NCBI GenBank assembly: GCA_012970285.1
Contig: JIBW01000009.1
Span: forward strand, 1 to 50,664
Direction: 5' to 3'
Length of the DNA: 50,664 nucleotides
Origin: Bacillaceae bacterium JMAK1
Lineage (GTDB): Bacteria > Bacillota > Bacilli > Bacillales > Marinococcaceae
A program made the position numbers and the translations under genes. A model generated the notes under the pieces. The model was given only the letters and a program-made list of their open reading frames with translations. It was not told where the DNA came from and did not search any database. This document shows, piece by piece, positions 36,483-46,710 of the stretch; within the stretch, counting starts at the first letter, position 1, and each line of letters opens with the position of its first letter.

Positions 36483-36594
36483 CAGCTTTCTCCTCTTTCT
36501 CGCAATCTACACGAATTGTATTCCTTTATTTTAGTCGAAATACTTACCTATGTACAGGATGCGAACCCATCGCTTCTAACGAGTGTTCTAATAC

Positions 36595-36628
36595 AAAAAG
36601 AGACACCAGCAGATGAACTGCGGTGCCC
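36595..36628 (-). terminator. Terminator of sspF
   Basis: GGCACCGCAG, a loop and CTGCTGGTGTC (36602-36627) are followed by TCTTTTTG on the minus strand, 17 bases beyond the sspF stop. It isolates sspF from ispE. Confidence 0.8.
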
Positions 36629-36644
36629 TTTCTTTGTACGGCTG

Positions 36645-36827
36645 TTACTTCTGGTATTTGCTGGATAATTGCTCTTCTGCCATTTGCACGGCGCGTTTGA
36701 CCATGTTCCCGGCATCTCTTGACTTAATGCCGCCCCAACCTTCACGTTGGACCGTATCATAAAAGCCTAGTTCTTTTGCAATTTCTTCTTTGAGTGCATC
36801 TGACATAATACTTCGATGACGGCTCAA
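36645..36827 (-). CDS. sspF: Small acid-soluble spore protein SspF (alpha/beta-like)
   Basis: The 60-residue protein matches Ssp[21 protein letters not shown] and [17 protein letters not shown]. It contains the germination-protease-like and DNA-binding segments of alpha/beta SASP relatives. It should coat forespore DNA. It has its own terminator. A GCATC about 40 bases upstream may be part of a forespore promoter, but I see no clear -10. Confidence 0.93.
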   Translation of the reverse strand: MSRHRSIMSDALKEEIAKELGFYDTVQREGWGGIKSRDAGNMVKRAVQMAEEQLSSKYQK

Positions 36828-36882
36828 CGGAACCAGCTCCCTATATAAGCTTTACCGTACACCCATTATGATGCTCTACAGA

Positions 36883-36923
36883 CAAAAAAATATAGCTGCC
36901 AGTTCTTAACAGAACTAGGCAGC
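36883..36923 (-). terminator. Terminator of veg
   Basis: GCTGCC-A-GTTCT type stem (36895-36906 with 36911-36923, one bulged base) is followed on the minus strand by TATATTTTTTTG. Confidence 0.85.
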
Positions 36924-36957
36924 ATAAGTAAGGTCAATCTATCATTCTCTGTTATAT

Positions 36958-37209
36958 TTAAGCTAATTCTTGATCTTCGCAAACCGTAAGTTGTACGGTT
37001 TCCGTTAATACGTCCGTGTAACTGTAAGACACACGTTCTACTTTGTGTTTGTCTCGGTCTAACTTCACAATAAATACTGAGGGGTACGTGCCTTCTAACA
37101 TTCCTGAACGCTCCACAATCTTGCGGCGTCCTCCATTAGCTTTCAGTGTAATCCGCTTACCTACGTTCTCTTCAAGCGACTGCTTAATTTCTACTAACGT
37201 TTTACCCAT
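36958..37209 (-). CDS. veg: Biofilm-associated protein Veg
   Basis: Veg is a small, highly expressed protein that stimulates biofilm gene expression in B. subtilis. The 83-residue protein contains [20 protein letters not shown] and [20 protein letters not shown]. The frame opens 18 codons upstream, but ATG 37209, seven bases after GGTGGGGTG, matches the family's MAKTL-type start. It is transcribed alone from a strong promoter and ends at its own terminator. Confidence 0.95.
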   Translation of the reverse strand: MGKTLVEIKQSLEENVGKRITLKANGGRRKIVERSGMLEGTYPSVFIVKLDRDKHKVERVSYSYTDVLTETVQLTVCEDQELA

Positions 37210-37282
37210 CTTGTCACCCCACCTCACTAAGTTAATTTTATCACAAATCCAACAATTGGTCAATGAAATACAAAATATTAAA

Positions 37283-37311
37283 TTTTAACAGTCAGAAGTG
37301 CAGACTGTCAA
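37283..37311 (-). promoter_or_regulatory. Sigma-A promoter of veg
   Basis: A perfect -35 TTGACA (37306-37311) is followed after 17 bases by TTAAAA (37283-37288), within an A/T-rich tract. The B. subtilis veg promoter is a classic strong sigma-A promoter. The -10 here is weaker than expected; TTTAAT a few bases on is an alternative. Confidence 0.6.
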
Positions 37312-37421
37312 CCATTAATAATGTCGAATCTGAAGATTTCTCCTTAGGATGCCTCATTTTGGTAAGACTATACATGTGTGGTTTAACGTATTTTTTACGA
37401 TGAATTGAAAATCGAATACAT

Positions 37422-37457
37422 GAAAACCTGTCGAATGAACGTTCACGACAGGTTTTC
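37422..37457 (-). terminator. Terminator of yabG
   Basis: AAAACCTGTCG / CGACAGGTTTT (37423-37456) forms a perfect 11-base stem whose loop holds a second small dyad GAACGTTC. The T run after it is short. It lies just past the yabG stop. Confidence 0.8.
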
Positions 37458-37460
37458 TCG

Positions 37461-38333
37461 TTACAAATCATCTTGGTTTTTTAACGGGATCCCTCGACGT
37501 AAGACACCTTTTGTGTCGATCCCACCAAGACCATCCTCACCAGTAATCGTATTCCGTAACACTTCACTTAATTGTACTCGATCCAAAAAAGGGGTCATAC
37601 TGACACGCGATGCAATATATACAGGGTCTAGGGCATGAATGTTCACTCTCGATGGAGAGCTTGCGAAGTTTGCTCCAGCACGAATCAGCCCTTCGAAATA
37701 GGATTGACAAGCACCAGCAAAGATAATGAGATCGTCTAAGTTCGGAATTGCCTTCCGTGCTTCTCGAACCGTTTGGGCAAACGCTTTGGAATGTCGGTAT
37801 GCTTTTAAGTCTTTATCCGTCCCTTTTGAACGCGTAAATGCATCGTGCCCTGTAATGACTAAGATATCCGGTTGAACCATCTCCAGAAGAGAAGCAACTT
37901 GATGAGGCATATCTGTCTCACGCATGTGGGCGCCGTACACAGGAATTCCTAGCCGGTCATACATGGCTGTGCATTTTTGCAAATAAGAGGCGTCTCCATC
38001 CATATGCAAAACACGACCCCTCATCTCAAAATATTGGGGATTCGGGGTCGTATACGCTGAAGACAATTCATATTCATTTTTTTCTCGCATCAGCCGATAA
38101 TCTTGCCGAAATAAGCGGTAACATTGCTCTTCTTTTTTCTTTTGCTCTTCTTCAAACTCCGTCCGTTCATCTTCATCTACTTTTTTCAAATCCGAGAGCG
38201 GGGCATCTGCAACGAGGCGTAGCTCCTCACCCTTCAGTTCAATGTTCGCTTCATCATCAACCGATGTAACGCGAAACAATACGTCCTCCCCATAGGAAAT
38301 CCGTGTAACTAAATCGCCGACCTGTAGGGACAT
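37461..38333 (-). CDS. yabG: Sporulation-specific cysteine protease YabG
   Basis: YabG processes spore coat proteins late in sporulation. The 290-residue protein matches the family from its LQVGDLVTRISYGEDVLFRV N-terminal domain through VLHMDGDASYLQKCTAMYDR and ILVITGHDAFTRSKG to FAGACQSYFEGLIRAGANFA near residue 230, which contains the candidate active cysteine. It lies between ksgA and veg, with a sigma-K-type promoter overlapping the end of ksgA. Confidence 0.95.
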   Translation of the reverse strand: MSLQVGDLVTRISYGEDVLFRVTSVDDEANIELKGEELRLVADAPLSDLKKVDEDERTEFEEEQKKKEEQCYRLFRQDYRLMREKNEYELSSAYTTPNPQYFEMRGRVLHMDGDASYLQKCTAMYDRLGIPVYGAHMRETDMPHQVASLLEMVQPDILVITGHDAFTRSKGTDKDLKAYRHSKAFAQTVREARKAIPNLDDLIIFAGACQSYFEGLIRAGANFASSPSRVNIHALDPVYIASRVSMTPFLDRVQLSEVLRNTITGEDGLGGIDTKGVLRRGIPLKNQDDL

Positions 38334-38356
38334 CGTGATTCCTCCTCTTATATCGT

Positions 38357-38385
38357 TACCTTATGCAACGATCCTTAGAGAGGTG
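38357..38385 (-). promoter_or_regulatory. Sigma-K-type promoter of yabG
   Basis: On the minus strand CACC (38382-38385), 16 bases and CATAAGGTA (38357-38365) match the late mother-cell consensus mACm-N16-CATAnnnTA at every fixed position. The -35 lies inside the last codons of ksgA. B. subtilis yabG is transcribed by sigma-K. Confidence 0.75.
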
Positions 38386-39250
38386 AGGAGGTTCGTGCGA
38401 TTTCCCAAGCATCTGCAAGAGCTGCAAACTCCTCAATCGTTAACGACTCAGCTCTTCTTCCGCCGTCAATGCCCGACAAATCAAATGCTTGAGCGACCGC
38501 TTCTTTATTTCCTGACCACGACTGCAAATTATTCCGAAGTGTTTTTCTTCGTTGTGCAAAGGAAGCACGAATTAATTTAAAGAAGGCATCTTCATTTTTC
38601 ACCTGTACAGCTTTTTCACTTCGAATTGTGAACCGAATAATGGATGATTCAACATTTGGTTTGGGTACGAAAACATTGGCAGGTACGTGGCTAATCACTT
38701 CAGTTTCTGCATAATACTGTGTTGCAATCGATAATGAACCATACGCTTTGGTCGATGGTTTTGCTGCTAGACGATCACCAACTTCTTTTTGAATTAACAC
38801 GGTTAACGTCTTAATTGGCAACCGTTCTTCTAGAAAGCGCATGAGAATTGGTGTCGTCACATAGTAAGGCAAGTTACCCGCTGCATAGACGTGTTCTACT
38901 GATTGAAAATCTTCACTAAATACGTGATCTAAATTGGCTTTCAAAAAATCTTCGTGACGAATTTCAACATTGTCATATTGCTTTAGCGTTTCATCTAACA
39001 CAGGTAATAAGCGTTGATCAATTTCATATGCGATGACTTTCTTTGCACGCTTTGCTAATTGTTCAGTTAAAGCACCAATACCAGGACCGACTTCAATGAC
39101 ACCATCTTCAGAAGTCATTCCAGTCGCATCAACGAACTTATGCAAAATATTAACGTCAGTCATGAAGTTCTGACCGAGGCTTTTTTTTGCTTTTAAATCA
39201 AACTGTTCAACAATCTCTCTCGTTCTTGAGGGCGTTGCAATGTCTTTCAT
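38375..39250 (-). CDS. ksgA: 16S rRNA (adenine(1518)/(1519)-N6)-dimethyltransferase
   Basis: KsgA dimethylates two adjacent adenosines in helix 45 of 16S rRNA. The 291-residue Rossmann methyltransferase has SAM motif I in VIEVGPGIGALTEQLAKR (about residue 48) and the catalytic motif IV as AGNLPYYVTTPI (about residue 124). Its start overlaps the end of rnmV by 4 bases. The pair encodes successive rRNA maturation functions, as in B. subtilis. Confidence 0.96.
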   Translation of the reverse strand: MKDIATPSRTREIVEQFDLKAKKSLGQNFMTDVNILHKFVDATGMTSEDGVIEVGPGIGALTEQLAKRAKKVIAYEIDQRLLPVLDETLKQYDNVEIRHEDFLKANLDHVFSEDFQSVEHVYAAGNLPYYVTTPILMRFLEERLPIKTLTVLIQKEVGDRLAAKPSTKAYGSLSIATQYYAETEVISHVPANVFVPKPNVESSIIRFTIRSEKAVQVKNEDAFFKLIRASFAQRRKTLRNNLQSWSGNKEAVAQAFDLSGIDGGRRAESLTIEEFAALADAWEIARTSSPL

Positions 39251-39801
39251 AACTTAAAACCAACTTTCTTCGCAGCATCATAAAATTCACGCTTGGAGAT
39301 TCTGAACTTGTGCATCCGTTTTAAAAACTGCTTACCATTCGCATAACCAATACGCAGCTCATTTCCAATCAGCTCACGCCTATAACGCGCTTCTGATCCT
39401 GCCATCAAGCCTGCTGCATGGATGTCTTCAAGCAAAACCGGATCATACTCGTCTAGGACACTGCCATCTCTCACATTTTGTAAGGCTTCACGAATGACCT
39501 CTGGAGAAGCATGTTCAACACCTACGCTCTTCTTATTAGCAGAGATCGCTAAATGCTTGGGTATAAACGCGTGTTTAGAAGAAGGCACTGCCTCAGTAAC
39601 GATTCTACGAATACGCTCTCCTGGATAATCTGGGTCTGTCAAAACAATGATTCCTCGACGCTCATCTGCCAATTTAATTTGTTCAATCACATGCTTAGGA
39701 ACTGACGAACCGATGGTTTCTATCGTTTCCGCATCAACCGCACGCTTTATAGCGACCGTATCATCTCGGCCTTCAACGACAATACATTCTTTAATCTTCA
39801 T
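39247..39801 (-). CDS. rnmV: Ribonuclease M5
   Basis: RNase M5 matures 5S rRNA, using ribosomal protein L18 as co-factor. The 184-residue protein has the Toprim domain (CIVVEGRDDTVAIKRAV, then IIVLTDPDYPGERIR with the metal-binding DPD; residues 1-105) and a basic C-terminal region. It overlaps tatD (ATGA) and ksgA by 4 bases each. B. subtilis has yabE between tatD and rnmV; here the genes abut directly. Confidence 0.96.
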   Translation of the reverse strand: MKIKECIVVEGRDDTVAIKRAVDAETIETIGSSVPKHVIEQIKLADERRGIIVLTDPDYPGERIRRIVTEAVPSSKHAFIPKHLAISANKKSVGVEHASPEVIREALQNVRDGSVLDEYDPVLLEDIHAAGLMAGSEARYRRELIGNELRIGYANGKQFLKRMHKFRISKREFYDAAKKVGFKL

Positions 39802-40574
39802 GATGAAATCCTGAATAATCGCTTCGCATTCTCTGTCGTTATGTCACTCAACTCTTCAAGAGTCAGCCCTTTCAATTCGGCTAATTGTTCCGCAATGATT
39901 CGCACACGTGCTGGTTCATTTCTCTTTCCGCGGTACGGGTGTGGAGAAAGGAAGGGACAGTCCGTTTCAATCAGCAATCGATCCAGAGGAACAATCTTTG
40001 CAACTTCCTTTGGCAACGTCGCATTTTTAAACGTGACCGGCCCACCAAATGAAATGTGCATCCCTTGAGCTAAACATCGTTCTGCAGTCGCAACGTCACC
40101 ACTAAAGCAGTGCATAATCCCCCCTGCTTCTCCAACGCCTTCCTCTTCTAACATAGTAGCAATGTCTTCTTGAGCATCACGACCATGAATTACAAGCGGC
40201 AAGTTCACTCGTTTATGAAGATCAATTTGGTCTTTAAACACACGTTTTTGAACGTCAGCTGGGGATTTATCCCAATGGTAATCAAGACCTGTTTCACCAA
40301 TTGCGACGACTTTTTCGTGAGAAGCAAGTGACTCAATCCATTCCAAGTCTTCTCGTTTCATATCAACACTATCCACTGGATGCCAGCCAATCGTTGCATA
40401 CATGAAATCATAACGTTCAATCAAATCCATTGCCTTTGTAATCGTCTCCCGATCAAACCCAACAACATTCATCCACTTAACTCCTGCTTCTTGGGCACGT
40501 TCAATGACTTCTTCAAGATCCTCATCAAACTGTTCAACATTCAAGTGTACATGTGTATCAAATAGCTCAACCAT
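39798..40574 (-). CDS. tatD: TatD-family metal-dependent deoxyribonuclease
   Basis: YabD/TatD-type nucleases act on DNA 3' ends and are linked to repair. The 258-residue TIM barrel has the metal ligands in DTHVHLN (residue 6), GETGLDYHW (about residue 93), HGRDAQED, HCFSG and ETDCPFLSPHPYRG. The frame extends 11 codons upstream, but ATG 40574 has AAGGAG seven bases upstream. It follows metS after a terminator. Confidence 0.95.
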   Translation of the reverse strand: MVELFDTHVHLNVEQFDEDLEEVIERAQEAGVKWMNVVGFDRETITKAMDLIERYDFMYATIGWHPVDSVDMKREDLEWIESLASHEKVVAIGETGLDYHWDKSPADVQKRVFKDQIDLHKRVNLPLVIHGRDAQEDIATMLEEEGVGEAGGIMHCFSGDVATAERCLAQGMHISFGGPVTFKNATLPKEVAKIVPLDRLLIETDCPFLSPHPYRGKRNEPARVRIIAEQLAELKGLTLEELSDITTENAKRLFRISS

Positions 40575-40593
40575 TTTGTACTCCTTCTTTATC

Positions 40594-40634
40594 GTAAAAT
40601 GAGTCAAGTCCCATACGTTAGTATGGAACTTGAC
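40594..40634 (-). terminator. Terminator of metS
   Basis: GTCAAGTTCCATAC / GTATGGGACTTGAC (40603-40634, one mismatch) is followed by TCATTTTACG on the minus strand. It lies 10 bases beyond metS. Confidence 0.75.
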
Positions 40635-40643
40635 CGTTTTTGT

Positions 40644-42968
<2,325 letters not shown>

Positions 42969-42976
42969 AATTAATA

Positions 42977-43005
42977 ATTATAATTTATAGGCAATGGAAA
43001 GTCAA
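42977..43005 (-). promoter_or_regulatory. Promoter of the metS T-box transcript
   Basis: -35 TTGACT (43000-43005), 17-base spacer and a perfect -10 TATAAT (42977-42982) on the minus strand. Transcription would start near 42970, at the 5' end of the T-box leader. Confidence 0.88.
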
Positions 43006-43103
43006 TGATAAACACCGTGTTTACTACCCTCATCAATAGCAAAAATGTGAAAAAAACCTGATATGACGCCCATTTCCTTCATTTGAATTTTAAGATTATT
43101 ATA

Positions 43104-43132
43104 TTGACTTGATTTTACTATACTGGTATGAT
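43104..43132 (+). promoter_or_regulatory. Promoter of abrB
   Basis: -35 TTGACT (43104-43109), 17 bases, -10 TATGAT (43127-43132). The start site would be near 43139, about 67 bases before the abrB ATG. It diverges from the metS promoter with about 100 bases between the two -35 boxes and no other gene in the gap. Confidence 0.75.
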
Positions 43133-43152
43133 TGCACACATAGAGATAAAAA

Positions 43153-43169
43153 GTGTCAAAAAATGACAC
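43153..43169 (+). promoter_or_regulatory. Dyad downstream of the abrB start, possible Spo0A site
   Basis: GTGTCA and TGACAC flank AAAAA, a perfect 6-base inverted repeat about 15 bases into the abrB transcript. TGTCAAA is one mismatch from the 0A box TGTCGAA. In B. subtilis Spo0A represses abrB from two 0A boxes just downstream of its promoter. The symmetric form is less typical, so a hairpin or another operator is possible. Confidence 0.4.
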
Positions 43170-43205
43170 GAATATACAGTACACTCAAGGAGGAGATTCT
43201 AAGTA

Positions 43206-43508
43206 ATGAAATCAACTGGAATCGTAAGAAAGGTTGACGAGCTCGGTCGGGTTGTTATCCCCATAGAATTAAGAAGGACTTTAGATATTGCAGAGAAAGA
43301 TGCACTAGAGATCTATGTAGACCATGACCGCATCATCTTAAAGAAATATAAACCGAACATGACGTGCCAAGTAACTGGAGAGGTGTCTGACGATAACATC
43401 TCCATTGCAGATGGCAAAATTATTCTTAGCCCTGAAGGTGCAAAAGAAGTCGTCGAGTCTCTTCAAGGTTATTTATCACAATCGAACCAAAAGGCAACAA
43501 CGGTTTAA
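43206..43508 (+). CDS. abrB: Transition-state regulator AbrB
   Basis: AbrB represses many stationary-phase genes during growth. The 100-residue protein has the DNA-binding swapped hairpin (MKSTGIVRKVDELGRVVIPI, then LRRTLDIAEKDALEIYVD) and the C-terminal dimer domain beginning at KPNMTCQVTGEVSDDN, including a cysteine at about residue 54. It is nearly identical to B. subtilis AbrB in its first half. AGGAGG lies upstream. As in B. subtilis, it runs opposite to its neighbours. Confidence 0.97.
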   Translation: MKSTGIVRKVDELGRVVIPIELRRTLDIAEKDALEIYVDHDRIILKKYKPNMTCQVTGEVSDDNISIADGKIILSPEGAKEVVESLQGYLSQSNQKATTV

Positions 43509-43536
43509 TACCTTCCATATACTTATTTCAATAACT

Positions 43537-43573
43537 AGGGCTACCTTGCCGATTTGACAGGTAGCCCTTTTCT
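43537..43573 (+). terminator. Terminator of abrB
   Basis: AGGGCTACCT, a loop and AGGTAGCCCT (43537-43568) are followed by TTTTCTT. It ends at the stop codon of the convergent rsmI. Confidence 0.88.
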
Positions 43574-44409
43574 TATTGTTGCAGTTCATGAAACGCCTTA
43601 TAAACCTCATTACGACTAAGGCCACGATCTTTTGCACATTGCTTGAGTGCTTTCTTGTGATCGTCTCCTTGCTCTTCATAATACTGAATATGCTCTTGTA
43701 CAGTGTACGACTGCCACCAAGCCTCTGTTTGGTCTTTACCCATACCACCTTCAACGATAAAACAAAGCTCTCCACGCCATTCGTGATCAAGATCTACTAA
43801 TTCAGTGATCGTTCCACGGTAAAACGATTCATACCGTTTCGTCACTTCACGTCCAATGACCATTCGTCGATCTCCCCACAATCCTTGCAGTCGCTCAAGC
43901 GTCTGTTTCATACGGTGAGGTGATTCATAAAAGATCATTGGAACAGTAATAGCCTCTAGCAACTGTTGTACTTCTTCGATTTCCTTTTTCTTTCGAGGTA
44001 AGAACCCGTGAAAGTAAAACCTTCCCCCTTCAAACCCTGACGCAATCCACGTGGTTACCGCAGCATTTGCACCTGGTAATGGGGTCACGGTAATGCCTTC
44101 TTCTATACACTTTTGAACGAACCACTCTCCTGGGTCAGACACGAGTGGGGTTCCTGCATCACTTACGAGCGCCAAGCTCTTTCCATTGTGTAAGTCAGCC
44201 AACAGCTGCTCTGAACGAGTTCGCTCATTATGCTCATGCAAACTAATCATTTTTGTCGTAATCGTAAAATGATTGAGAAGCTTCACGGTCTGACGGGTAT
44301 CTTCTGCACAAATAAGATCCACTTCTTGTAGTGTTCTTACTGCTCGGTACGTCATATCTTCAAGATTGCCAATCGGTGTAGGAACCAGGTATAATGTGCC
44401 CGCTTGCAT
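43573..44409 (-). CDS. rsmI: 16S rRNA (cytidine(1402)-2'-O)-methyltransferase
   Basis: RsmI (YabC) methylates the 2'-O of C1402 in 16S rRNA. The 278-residue tetrapyrrole-methylase-fold protein has YLVPTPIGNLEDMTYRAVR at the start, CAEDTRQTVKLL (about residue 36), VSDAGTPLVSDPG (about residue 83) and ESPHRMKQTLERL. The frame also opens with TTG 44433, but ATG 44409 has GGAGG ten bases upstream. The start lies 50 bases inside the end of the upstream fused gene. Confidence 0.95.
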   Translation of the reverse strand: MQAGTLYLVPTPIGNLEDMTYRAVRTLQEVDLICAEDTRQTVKLLNHFTITTKMISLHEHNERTRSEQLLADLHNGKSLALVSDAGTPLVSDPGEWFVQKCIEEGITVTPLPGANAAVTTWIASGFEGGRFYFHGFLPRKKKEIEEVQQLLEAITVPMIFYESPHRMKQTLERLQGLWGDRRMVIGREVTKRYESFYRGTITELVDLDHEWRGELCFIVEGGMGKDQTEAWWQSYTVQEHIQYYEEQGDDHKKALKQCAKDRGLSRNEVYKAFHELQQ

Positions 44410-45430
44410 AAACGCCTCGCCTCCTCTCTTCAATGTATTGGAGCTTTTCTGCCCGAGAAAGCTGCTTTAATCGCCATTCCTCTTGTAACGCTTCACGCTT
44501 TGTTTCAAAGCCTTCCATATGGACAAGTGTAAACGGACCTCGTCCCCTTGTATACTTTGCACCTTTTCCACTTTCATGTAACCGGAGTCTCTCCCATACA
44601 TTTAGCGCATACCCCGTGTACAGCGAATTATCAGTGCAATGAATCATATACACGTAATGATCGGTGTGCTCTTTTTGATTGACCTTACGCTCACACGTGA
44701 CCTGATTCCCGTTGTAAGCCTTTTGAAAGGCACGTGTATGCTTTCCATCTTCACCATATACGATCAGTGGTTCTAGTACAGTTAATCCCCGCCTGCCGCC
44801 CTTACTCGCTTCAAGCAGTATGATATTCGCCTGTGCGTCGGCTTTAGGATGAACAAACTGAATTCGTTTCGGCTCTAAATTTGCGAGCGTGCATGCTTCA
44901 AATAAATCATGAATCCGCTCTGGGCGAAAAACAAATGCCGCTTTGCCTTTATCTTTTAATAGCTTTGAGGCGACTTGAGCAATTTCATGAATCGTAAGCT
45001 CGGTTTCATGCCTCGCTAATGTTAACCGCTCGTTTTTATTTGTAAGTGACGATTGATAATAAGGAGGGTTGCACGTAACCACATCAAAGCTTTCACGACC
45101 AAATGCTTCTGGCGCTTCTTTTAAGTCCCCACAATGCATGTGAATTTGTTCTTTACGATTGTTCATCGTAACGCTTTTCTTAGCCATTTCAACAACATCA
45201 GATTGAATCTCAACACCTGTAATCGCCACCGTACTTCTCTCGGACATGACGAGAGGAATAACACCATTTCCTGAACACAAATCGACCATTGTCCCTCTCG
45301 TTTTCTTAACCGAAACAAACTGACCCAAAAGAATGGAATCTATTGAAAAAGCCAAACGTTCTCGACTCTGGACGATCTTTAGTCGATTTCTAAAAATATA
45401 ATCGATCCGTTCTTTTTCATGCAATATCAA
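44360..45430 (-). CDS. trmN6: Fused tRNA1(Val) (adenine(37)-N6)-methyltransferase (TrmN6) and GIY-YIG nuclease domain
   Basis: Residues 1 to about 245 form a class I SAM methyltransferase (YabB-type), with MVDLCSGNGVIPLVM as the SAM loop and the catalytic VVTCNPPYY. Residues about 255-340 are a complete YazA/UPF0213-type GIY-YIG domain (VYMIHCTDNSLYTGYALNV, HESGKGAKYTRGRGPFTL), with the conserved Arg and Glu retained. In B. subtilis yabB and yazA are separate, overlapping genes; here they are one frame of 356 residues. The start is TTG 45430 behind AAGGTGAAGG. The last 50 bases overlap rsmI. Confidence 0.92.
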   Translation of the reverse strand: MILHEKERIDYIFRNRLKIVQSRERLAFSIDSILLGQFVSVKKTRGTMVDLCSGNGVIPLVMSERSTVAITGVEIQSDVVEMAKKSVTMNNRKEQIHMHCGDLKEAPEAFGRESFDVVTCNPPYYQSSLTNKNERLTLARHETELTIHEIAQVASKLLKDKGKAAFVFRPERIHDLFEACTLANLEPKRIQFVHPKADAQANIILLEASKGGRRGLTVLEPLIVYGEDGKHTRAFQKAYNGNQVTCERKVNQKEHTDHYVYMIHCTDNSLYTGYALNVWERLRLHESGKGAKYTRGRGPFTLVHMEGFETKREALQEEWRLKQLSRAEKLQYIEERRRGVYASGHIIPGSYTDWQS

Positions 45431-45461
45431 AAGCCTTCACCTTCAAACTGCGTTCACCAAA

Positions 45462-45490
45462 GAAAAAACCCGACACCTTGGTGACGGGCT
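45462..45490 (-). terminator. Terminator after yabA
   Basis: CCCGACACC / GGTGACGGG (45469-45488, one A-A mismatch) is followed by TTTTTT on the minus strand. It lies between yabA and the fused methyltransferase gene. Confidence 0.85.
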
Positions 45491-45506
45491 TCAAAGCAAA
45501 CAACGA

Positions 45507-45866
45507 TTATTTTGCCTGGAAAAAAGAAAGACAAAACAGGCAATCCCCATCAGTACGCAAGCTACCGTAGTGCAAGTTACAAATGTGAAAGCCTTCGTGA
45601 TACAGTCTTGCTAAGTTATCATAGCCTTCACCAGGTGGGACCGTATCTTTTTTGTCTTGATTAGAATGGTCAGAATGCTCGTCCTTTTGTTCATGGAGTT
45701 CTTCTGCTTCCATTCGTTCTCGCAACAGACGGTTCTCTGTTACTAATGCTTGATTCTCTTCAATTAGCGAAGCAAGCTGCTCTTTTAATTCACGGAGTTC
45801 TTCGTGAAAAGCAAGGAGCTTCTTTTCCATATGAATCACTTGTGAAAACATTTCTTTCTTCGCCAC
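45507..45866 (-). CDS. yabA: Replication initiation control protein YabA
   Basis: YabA bridges DnaA and the DnaN clamp to prevent re-initiation. The 119-residue protein has an N-terminal coiled coil ([20 protein letters not shown], residues 12-60), an acidic linker and a C-terminal zinc region with [12 protein letters not shown] and CLFCLSFF. The zinc ligands (HxC and CxxC) are present. The start is GTG with GGTGGGAG upstream. It follows ricT, as in B. subtilis. Confidence 0.95.
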   Translation of the reverse strand: MAKKEMFSQVIHMEKKLLAFHEELRELKEQLASLIEENQALVTENRLLRERMEAEELHEQKDEHSDHSNQDKKDTVPPGEGYDNLARLYHEGFHICNLHYGSLRTDGDCLFCLSFFQAK

Positions 45867-45894
45867 GTTCGTCTCCCACCCTCTTGTGGCAGCT

Positions 45895-46710
45895 TTAGCC
45901 GATTAATGAACCTTGCTCAATCAATTCTTCTAATGAGTACTCAACCGTTCGCTCTTCATCAAACAACTCGACTTGAACAAGTCTTTCAAGCATATTCAAA
46001 CCAACGACACGACCTTTCCCTTCAGATGTAACAATCTTCTCACCGACATCGGGAAGTTCCTTCTTGGCTTGTTCATACTCATCATTTTCGTATTTCAGAC
46101 AACACATTAAACGACCACAAAGACCTGATATTTTCGCTGGATTTAGCGATAAATTCTGATCTTTAGCCATCTTAATACTCACTGGTTCGAAATCGCCAAG
46201 AAACGTTGAGCAACAGAGAATTAACCCACACGGTCCTACACCACCGAGCATTTTAGCCTCGTCACGAACACCGATTTGCCTCAGTTCTATGCGCGTTCGA
46301 AATACCGCTGCTAGATCCTTGACCAATTCCCGGAAGTCAATTCTTCCATCAGCAGTGAAGTAAAACAACACTTTGTTACGATCGAATGTATATTCAACAC
46401 TAACAAGCTTCATGTCCAATTTATGTTCTCTAATCTTCTCTGAACATACATCTTGTGCCTTCTGTGCCATCGTTTCGTTTTCAAGCACTCTAGTTGTATC
46501 TTCGTCTGTCGCAATCCTAAGAACTTTCTTTAATGGAAGAACAACATCTTCTTCTTCCACACTCTTGACACCTAGGACTACAATTCCATATTCAACACCT
46601 CGCGCGGTTTCAACAATGACTGATTCGCCAACATGTATGTTGTGACCTGCTGGGGAAAAATAATAGATCTTTCCTGCTTTCTTGAAACGAACCCCAATCA
46701 CTTGGTGCAA
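45895..46710 (-). CDS. ricT: RicT (YaaT), PSP1-domain protein
   Basis: RicT forms, with RicA and RicF, an iron-sulfur complex that stimulates RNase Y processing and influences sporulation, biofilm and competence. The 271-residue protein has cysteine-rich segments [11 protein letters not shown] (about residue 158) and [14 protein letters not shown] (about residue 195) that bind iron-sulfur clusters, and the PSP1 C-terminal domain. The start is TTG with an ideal GGAGG; it follows holB without a gap. Confidence 0.94.
   Translation of the reverse strand: MHQVIGVRFKKAGKIYYFSPAGHNIHVGESVIVETARGVEYGIVVLGVKSVEEEDVVLPLKKVLRIATDEDTTRVLENETMAQKAQDVCSEKIREHKLDMKLVSVEYTFDRNKVLFYFTADGRIDFRELVKDLAAVFRTRIELRQIGVRDEAKMLGGVGPCGLILCCSTFLGDFEPVSIKMAKDQNLSLNPAKISGLCGRLMCCLKYENDEYEQAKKELPDVGEKIVTSEGKGRVVGLNMLERLVQVELFDEERTVEYSLEELIEQGSLIG

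Noticed and set aside
36828-36890. Forespore (sigma-G) promoter of sspF
   Set aside because: A GCATC is present, but no CATNNTA-like -10 lies at the right distance, so I did not list it as a feature.
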